DNA of 28,455 bases from a virus. The stretch covers positions 1 to 28,455 of the IMG/VR virus record IMGVR_UViG_3300004097_002455. One strand, given 5' to 3'. The position numbers and the translations under genes were made by a program. Of this stretch, positions 23,429-28,455 are shown piece after piece. Position 1 is the stretch's first letter. Each line of letters begins with the position of its first letter. A model generated the notes under the pieces. The model was given only the letters and a program-made list of their open reading frames with translations, had not been told where the DNA came from and ran no database searches.

Positions 23429-24553
23429 ATGGAAAAATTTAAAACTAGCGCAAGCGGACCATATTCTTCACACAAGGCTGCACACCATTCCGATAAAATC
23501 ATTGAGCTTAGGGAGGGGAAGCAAATTACCCCTTCTTTTATTCAAATCATGATGTCGGATTTGTGCAACGAGAACTGTTCATTTTGCGCATATCGGATGG
23601 ACAACTATACTTCTAATGAGTGGTTTGGTGAATACGATCCAATTAAAAAAATCATAAATAACAACCCCAAAAGGATGATTCCTTTCGACAAGGTAAAAGA
23701 AGTCATTGATGATTGTGTCGATATGGGCATCAAGGCTATTGAGTTTACTGGGGGAGGGGAGCCCACTGTCCATCCGAAGCACAGGGAGGTTTTTGAGTAC
23801 GCTCTAGAGAAGGGGATTGAGATTGGACTTGTCACAAACGGAGTGATCTTGCGCGATGGCATGCTTGATTTAATCCCTAAGTTTAAATGGATTCGAGTTT
23901 CGGTAGATGCGGCAAGGGCTGACACCTATTCTCAAATGAGGGAAGTCCCAGAAAACTTCTTTGAGAAAGTAATAATCCACTTAGAGAAAATTGTGGCGGC
24001 GAAAAAGCAATCAAAGTCAGATTTAGTTATTGGGGTAGGATTTGTTGTAACAAAAGAAAACTATAAAGAGATAGAAGATGGAGTGGAGCTTTTCCATAAT
24101 ATCGGAGTAGACAACATTAGGATGTCCGCAGTATTCCAGCCGGATGATGCTGATTACTTTTCCGAGTTCTATGAAGAAGCGAGGGATTCTGCTCGGCGCT
24201 CAGTCGCCAAATATCAGTCGAAAGACTATAGAGTATTTAATTTATTTGGAGATCGGCTAGGCGATCTTGAGCAGCAGAACCCAGAGTATAGCTTTTGCGC
24301 TTTTCAGCAGTTCCAGTGTATCGTGGGTGGGGACCAGAACATATATAGATGTTGTAATACTGCATACAATCCAGTTGGATTTTTGGGTTCCATTAAAAAC
24401 CAGTCTTTTAAGGAGCTTTGGGAGTCGCGAGAGAAGCAGAAGCTCATTGACGGGCTGGATGCAAAAGACTGCCCTCGATGTATGTTCAATGCGAAGAATC
24501 GTTTTATCAATTATTTAATTGATGACGAACCTCCGCATGTTAACTTCGTATAG
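23429..24553 (+). CDS. Radical SAM enzyme with SPASM-like C-terminus
   Basis: A 374-residue protein. The cluster-binding motif CNENCSFC (Cys46, Cys50, Cys53) is the canonical CxxxCxxC, followed by FTGGGEPT (about 106-113), the SAM-binding glycine-rich strand. The C-terminus has further Cys residues in FCAFQQFQC, YRCCNTAYN and KDCPRCMF with a LGSIKNQSFKELW spacer, as in SPASM domains that hold auxiliary clusters. Related enzymes modify peptides or carry out sugar epimerisation or dehydration. GGGGT lies about seven bases before the ATG at 23429; the upstream TTG at 23417 is less likely. Its place inside the glycosyltransferase run suggests action on sugars or on the glycosylated protein. Confidence 0.88.
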   Translation: MEKFKTSASGPYSSHKAAHHSDKIIELREGKQITPSFIQIMMSDLCNENCSFCAYRMDNYTSNEWFGEYDPIKKIINNNPKRMIPFDKVKEVIDDCVDMGIKAIEFTGGGEPTVHPKHREVFEYALEKGIEIGLVTNGVILRDGMLDLIPKFKWIRVSVDAARADTYSQMREVPENFFEKVIIHLEKIVAAKKQSKSDLVIGVGFVVTKENYKEIEDGVELFHNIGVDNIRMSAVFQPDDADYFSEFYEEARDSARRSVAKYQSKDYRVFNLFGDRLGDLEQQNPEYSFCAFQQFQCIVGGDQNIYRCCNTAYNPVGFLGSIKNQSFKELWESREKQKLIDGLDAKDCPRCMFNAKNRFINYLIDDEPPHVNFV

Positions 24554-24562
24554 TGTTTTGCT

Positions 24563-25618
24563 ATGTGGTACTTGTCTAAGATTCCGAAAGTTGCTCACTT
24601 TTATTGGGGCAACAAGTCCATGCCTTTTTCTAGGTTCTTTACAGTTGCTTCCTTTGCAGCGCTGAATAAAGATTGGGAGATTCGCCTGCATGTCCCTGAG
24701 GAGTTGTCGGATAGCCTGAAGCTCACATGGGCTAGCCATGAGCACAGGAGGTTGCCTCGACGGAAAAATGCTCCTGAGATTAAATGTTATTGGGACAAGG
24801 TAAAAGCAATCCCCAATGTTCGGATATGCGAACAGGATCTTGGATTTTTAAAGTCTGCCTCCGAGGTTCATAAATCAGATTTTCTGCGCTGGGGCTTGCT
24901 CTCCAAGGACGGCGGCCTTTGGAGTGATATGGACATTGTCTACTTCAGGCCAATGGATGATTTGTATCTCAACCGAAAAAGCCCCGAGGTCGTAAATGTT
25001 AATGGCCTGAAGCACTACGTTGACTCAAGTAAGGCAACTGAAGTAGTTAGTGTAATGGGGCATACGAATTCTATAGGGTTTCTCATTGCCGAACAGGGCT
25101 CTAATTTTTTCAGCGATGTGGAGGAAGGGTGCCTAGAAATGGTTTCGTCTAATGGTCTGGAGCTGATCGGAAAGGATTATCAATCTATAGGCAGGGAAAT
25201 CATGGACAACATGGTAAATGAGGCTACTCTGGATAAGAAAGTGCCATATTACACCGTAAAAAAAGATTGCAAATCAGGCGACAACGAGATTTTGATGATG
25301 GTCAAAGTTCATAATGATTCCGTTCATGGGGATTTTATAATGAAGGAATCTGAAGGAATTAATAATCTAGATATGGCAGTAGTGTATAGCCATACTGACC
25401 CAGTAATTCATTTGATGGTAGATCCTTCGCATGAATATGATGCTTTCGATGATGAGCCTTTTGCTATTGGTACGCATTGGTATGGGGGGCACCCCAAGAT
25501 GGGGCCATATATGGACATGCTGGACGAGCATAATGTGTACAATATGCAGCCAAACCCGATGATTAATATTATCAAAAGGGTGCTTGATGATCATCGAGAC
25601 TATTTATTCCCCGCGTAG
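24563..25618 (+). CDS. GT32-like (DXD sugar-binding) glycosyltransferase
   Basis: A 351-residue protein. It opens with KIPKVAHFYWGN, the IPKxIHxxWxG start of GT32-type enzymes, and has VHKSDFLRWGLLSKDGGLWSDMDI at about 102-125, where DMD (122-124) is the DXD motif. Downstream residues include HWYGGHPKMGP, a likely substrate-binding loop. It is the last enzyme of the cluster and lies nine bases after the radical SAM gene, without an evident ribosome binding site. Family members transfer mannose or galactose to surface or protein-linked glycans; the sugar here is not readable. Confidence 0.85.
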   Translation: MWYLSKIPKVAHFYWGNKSMPFSRFFTVASFAALNKDWEIRLHVPEELSDSLKLTWASHEHRRLPRRKNAPEIKCYWDKVKAIPNVRICEQDLGFLKSASEVHKSDFLRWGLLSKDGGLWSDMDIVYFRPMDDLYLNRKSPEVVNVNGLKHYVDSSKATEVVSVMGHTNSIGFLIAEQGSNFFSDVEEGCLEMVSSNGLELIGKDYQSIGREIMDNMVNEATLDKKVPYYTVKKDCKSGDNEILMMVKVHNDSVHGDFIMKESEGINNLDMAVVYSHTDPVIHLMVDPSHEYDAFDDEPFAIGTHWYGGHPKMGPYMDMLDEHNVYNMQPNPMINIIKRVLDDHRDYLFPA

Positions 25619-25637
25619 GCTTATATAAACTGGGCAT

Positions 25638-26195
25638 ATGCCCAACGCCAAATCAACTTTAACCGTAGATGGACTAACTAGCGATAGTGGATCTATTTCG
25701 GTTTCAAGTACCGCAGATAGTGGCTCGACTCTTCTGCCCGACAACCTTACACTGAATCAGACGAGTTCGTCATATTATGGGCGGTTAGATACTATATCTG
25801 CGCCTAATTTTACCATAGGAGCATCGGGAGATACAAAGTTGATATTTGGTGGATCGGCCTTCCCCGTCACGAGCGGGCAGACAGTATACTTGGGTTCTGG
25901 GATTGATGGCACCGAAGCTAACGCTCGGATTAGCCTTATTGCTTGTACAGCAAAGCAGATACAGGTTTCTTCTAGCGCTGCTCCGGGCACAGGGGAGAGC
26001 TTTGTGTATACAATTATGAAGAATGGATCTGCTGATAGCACCTTCGTCGTAACTGTAGCAAACTCAAGTACTTCGGGAAGTGCCAGCGATAGCTCTGGAA
26101 CATCGTTCAGTAACGGCGATTACATTTCTGTGCGGCTCGTAACCAGCAGCGGAGCTGCGACAGCGCACCACAGCTTTTCTATAAAGATTGAATAG
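25638..26195 (+). CDS. Ser/Thr/Gly-rich beta-structured protein, probable virion or fibre component
   Basis: A 185-residue protein with very high Ser, Thr, Gly and Ala content and almost no charged stretches, suggesting extended beta structure as in fibre or baseplate-decorating proteins. The last half reads like a beta-sandwich (FVYTIMKNGSADSTFVVTVAN, then YISVRLVTSSGAATAHHSFSIKIE). There is no signal peptide. It lies directly between the glycosyltransferase cluster and the long fibre, 11 bases before the latter. The abundance of Ser/Thr makes it a possible acceptor for O-glycosylation; that is inference. No recognised domain. Confidence 0.65.
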   Translation: MPNAKSTLTVDGLTSDSGSISVSSTADSGSTLLPDNLTLNQTSSSYYGRLDTISAPNFTIGASGDTKLIFGGSAFPVTSGQTVYLGSGIDGTEANARISLIACTAKQIQVSSSAAPGTGESFVYTIMKNGSADSTFVVTVANSSTSGSASDSSGTSFSNGDYISVRLVTSSGAATAHHSFSIKIE

Positions 26196-26206
26196 TTAGG
26201 TATCGA

Positions 26207-28455
26207 ATGAAAACAAAAATTAAAATCTTAGCTCTTTCAGTTTTTGCATGCATCGCCACTTCGGGTGATGCATTTGCTGTTCAAGCCACAGCTCCGATCA
26301 GCGCGAACAATGGGGTGATCGCTCTTCAGAGTTGCGCGGATGGCCAAGTGCTTAAGTGGGAAGATGACGACACCGCTTGGAAGTGCGCTTCGGATAACAA
26401 TAGCGGTGGTGGTGGTGGTGGTCAGCTTACCGAGGAGGAAGTTGAAGACTATGTCGGCGGAATGTTGGGCGGCACGGAAACTGGCATCTCGGTAGCGTAT
26501 CAAGACAGCACTAATGATATTGACTTTGTGGTTGCCGATATGACTGTGGCTGGCGACAGCGGCTCCACAGGGATCACCCCCGGCGATACGCTTACGGTGG
26601 CTGGATCGGGAACAGTAAGCACCGGAATGAGCGGTGATACTTTAACTATCACAGGGAGTGCGCACACTACTCCGGGGGGCTCTAACGGGGAGATCCAATA
26701 TAGGCAAAATGGCACAAGCTTCGCTGGGACCAGCCAGCTTACTTACGACGGTACTAACTTTTCGTACACGATTACAAGTGGCGATGAGTTTGCGGCGAGT
26801 AATACATTCAAGGAGGTCCGAAATGAGAGCGGGGCGACCATTTACAAATGCGCAGCCGTATATGTTTCAGGGTACGACACCTCCACGAATCTGCCATTGG
26901 TTAGTGTCGCAGATTCTGACGACTCGAACAAGATGCCTGCTATAGGCTTGCTCAATGAAGACTTGGCGAATAATTCAAATGGCTTTGTAATATCCGGTGG
27001 CACAGTATCGGGTTTGGATTCAAGTACTTCGGAATCTTGGAGCGAGGGTGGTTCGTTGTATGTTAACACAGCAGGGACATCCGGGAGCGATGATTGCGGG
27101 GAGACTCTTACGAGCACCCGCCCCACTGGCGCGAGCACGCGAATACAGTCGATGGGATTTGTAACCAGAGTTAATCCTTCGCAGGGCAGAATACTGGTGA
27201 ACAATGCAGGTAGGACCAATGACGTTCCGAATATAGCTAGCGGTAATATTTGGGTCGGGAATTCTAGTGGGATCGCAACTTCAACCAGTGTTTCTGGCGA
27301 CATCGCAATCACAAACACGGGAGTTGTTTCCGTACAGGCCAACTCTGTTGCTTTAAGCACGGATACCACGGGCAACTACGTCGCGAGTGCGACAAGCAAC
27401 GGCGGGCTGGCTCTCACTGGTACAGAGGGCGGATCTCTGGGGATAGCCTATGCCAACGTGCCAGATGACACGAACGATGGTGCCACTGGGGACTCTATTA
27501 TGGTGCTCGATGCAGACGATAGCAATGCGCTTAAGCGTATTACCTTGGCAGAGCTAGACACCCTAATAGACACGGACACTAATACCCAACTGACAGAGGA
27601 GCAAGTTGAAGACTTTGTTGGTGGGATGCTCGGCGGGACTGAGACTGGCATTGCTGTAACTTATAACGACACCGACAATGATATTGACTTCGCGGTTGCC
27701 GACCTGACTGTTGCCGGGGACAGCGGCTCTACGGCAATGACTCCGGGGGACACCTTAACTGTTGCGGGTTCAGGGACTGTGAGCACGGCCATGAGTGGGG
27801 ACACCTTGACCATTACGGGAAGCGCACATACCACCAATACCAATCTTAGTGTTGAGGCAGTAGAGGATATCGTAGGTGGCATGTTGGATGGGACTGAGAC
27901 TGGCGTTGCGGTTTCTTACGACGACGACGGCGGTGCGAACATTGATTTTGTGGTTGCCGACTTAACGGTGGCTGGCGACAGTGGCTCTACGGCAATGACT
28001 CCGGGGGATACCTTAACGGTAGCTGGGTCTGGCTCGGTTAGCACCGCCATGAGCGGCGACACCCTGACAATCACTGGAACTGACAACAATACGACTTACT
28101 CAGCTGGGGATGGATTGGACCTTAGTACCACTACGTTTAGTACTGATCTAAAGAGTGGCAGCGGATTGGTAATTACGTCCACTGAATTGGATATCGACAC
28201 CGACGTTATCCAAGCTAGAGTATCGGGAACATGTAGCGCGGGCAATTCGATCCGAGTAATCGCGGCTAACGGCACAGTTACATGTGAGGCCGATACTGAT
28301 ACTAACACAAATCAGCTCACTACTTTCACCCTGACAGGGGACTCTGGATCAAATCAGACTATCGAGCAAGGAAGTACTTTTGATATCGCTGGCGGGACCA
28401 ACGCGACAACCGTGGTCGGTGCAACTGATACTGTTACGATCAACGTTGATGACGC
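26207..28455 (+). CDS. Long repetitive tail-fibre-like protein with Sec signal peptide, 3' end cut by window edge
   Basis: At least 749 residues, still open at the window end. Residues 1-24 (basic start, hydrophobic core, SGDAFA before the predicted cut) form a textbook signal peptide. A six-Gly linker follows at about residue 67. Three copies of an 83-84 residue unit (about 73-155, 461-543 and 546-629) contain VGGML, GTETG, VAGDSGST, PGDTLTVAGSG and MSGDTLTITG. Between copies 1 and 2 is a domain with YVSGYDTSTNLPL, VNNAGRTNDVPN and GNIWVGNSSG, of the type found in tail fibres of environmental phages. Composition is dominated by Thr, Ser, Gly, Asp and Ala. It is probably the receptor-binding or lateral fibre; the signal peptide is unusual for a virion protein. 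Confidence 0.82.
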   Translation, partial: MKTKIKILALSVFACIATSGDAFAVQATAPISANNGVIALQSCADGQVLKWEDDDTAWKCASDNNSGGGGGGQLTEEEVEDYVGGMLGGTETGISVAYQDSTNDIDFVVADMTVAGDSGSTGITPGDTLTVAGSGTVSTGMSGDTLTITGSAHTTPGGSNGEIQYRQNGTSFAGTSQLTYDGTNFSYTITSGDEFAASNTFKEVRNESGATIYKCAAVYVSGYDTSTNLPLVSVADSDDSNKMPAIGLLNEDLANNSNGFVISGGTVSGLDSSTSESWSEGGSLYVNTAGTSGSDDCGETLTSTRPTGASTRIQSMGFVTRVNPSQGRILVNNAGRTNDVPNIASGNIWVGNSSGIATSTSVSGDIAITNTGVVSVQANSVALSTDTTGNYVASATSNGGLALTGTEGGSLGIAYANVPDDTNDGATGDSIMVLDADDSNALKRITLAELDTLIDTDTNTQLTEEQVEDFVGGMLGGTETGIAVTYNDTDNDIDFAVADLTVAGDSGSTAMTPGDTLTVAGSGTVSTAMSGDTLTITGSAHTTNTNLSVEAVEDIVGGMLDGTETGVAVSYDDDGGANIDFVVADLTVAGDSGSTAMTPGDTLTVAGSGSVSTAMSGDTLTITGTDNNTTYSAGDGLDLSTTTFSTDLKSGSGLVITSTELDIDTDVIQARVSGTCSAGNSIRVIAANGTVTCEADTDTNTNQLTTFTLTGDSGSNQTIEQGSTFDIAGGTNATTVVGATDTVTINVDD
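26423..26671 (+). repeat. Fibre repeat unit, copy 1
   Basis: An 83-codon unit beginning QLTEEEVEDYVGGML and ending LTITGSAHTT. It matches copies 2 and 3 at protein level almost throughout and at DNA level in stretches; it carries TGITPGD and VSTGMSGD where the other copies have TAMTPGD and VSTAMSGD. Confidence 0.88.
27587..27835 (+). repeat. Fibre repeat unit, copy 2
   Basis: An 83-codon unit beginning QLTEEQVEDFVGGML and ending LTITGSAHTT, same length as copy 1. It is closest to copy 3 in the central VAGDSGSTAMTPGD segment. Confidence 0.88.
27842..28093 (+). repeat. Fibre repeat unit, copy 3
   Basis: An 84-codon unit beginning NLSVEAVEDIVGGML and ending LTITGTDNNT, directly following copy 2 after two codons. 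It has one extra residue in the Asp-rich YDDDGGANID segment. Confidence 0.85.

Noticed and set aside
26842-27375. A 177-residue minus-strand frame within the fibre gene
   Set aside because: It is antisense to the continuous fibre frame and reflects its low-complexity Thr/Ser/Asp codons.

Overview
The window reads as about 28.5 kb of a tailed, double-stranded DNA bacteriophage (Caudoviricetes) with an HK97-type head. Nearly all genes run left to right, are tightly packed or overlap by a few bases, and follow phage module order: recombination and replication, nucleotide metabolism, packaging, head, then receptor-binding protein. No ribosomal RNA, tRNA, CRISPR array, insertion sequence or integrase was recognised. 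The host cannot be named. The gene set (B12-dependent ribonucleotide reductase, Cas4-like nuclease, Hjc-like resolvase, long Ser/Thr/Gly/Asp-rich fibre with a signal peptide) is of the kind seen in environmental, often marine, phages of Gram-negative bacteria; that is inference from gene content.

Layout. Positions 1-873 hold two leftward genes: a helix-turn-helix-like protein cut by the window edge and a small membrane protein. A divergent control region with a rightward promoter (892-919) follows. Positions 981-3504 form a recombination block: Cas4-like PD-(D/E)XK nuclease, RecA/Sak4-like ATPase and SSB, closed by a terminator. Positions 3596-7597 hold an AP2-like DNA-binding protein, an Hjc-like nuclease, a probable replication initiator, a T7 gp4/Twinkle-like primase-helicase and a small protein. 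One small leftward gene (7598-7786) interrupts the run. Positions 7850-12023 hold a small protein sharing a domain with the AP2-like protein, a DUF1599/Nmad1-like protein, a class II ribonucleotide reductase and an unusual AEP-primase/winged-helix protein. A leftward HNH endonuclease gene (11996-12556) sits at the early/late boundary, and a rightward terminator lies within its 5' end.

The late side starts with a small RRM RNA-binding protein, then a small-terminase-like protein, large terminase, a portal fused to a MuF-like domain, an S78-type prohead protease with a long acidic tail, and the major capsid protein, closed by a strong terminator at 20052-20088. After one small protein, where connector and tail genes would normally follow, there are six consecutive sugar-related genes (20338-25618): three GT-A/GT2 enzymes, one GT-B/GT4 enzyme, a radical SAM enzyme and a GT32-like enzyme. 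They lead directly into a Ser/Thr/Gly-rich protein and a very long repetitive fibre that begins with a Sec signal peptide and runs off the right edge.

The most interesting proposal is that the glycosyltransferase/radical SAM cassette builds a glycan on virion proteins, possibly the neighbouring Ser/Thr-rich fibre, or remodels the host surface. This is a hypothesis from gene order and composition. Other points worth a second look are the phage RRM protein, the presence of two different primase types, the portal-MuF fusion, and the terminator embedded in an opposite-strand HNH gene.
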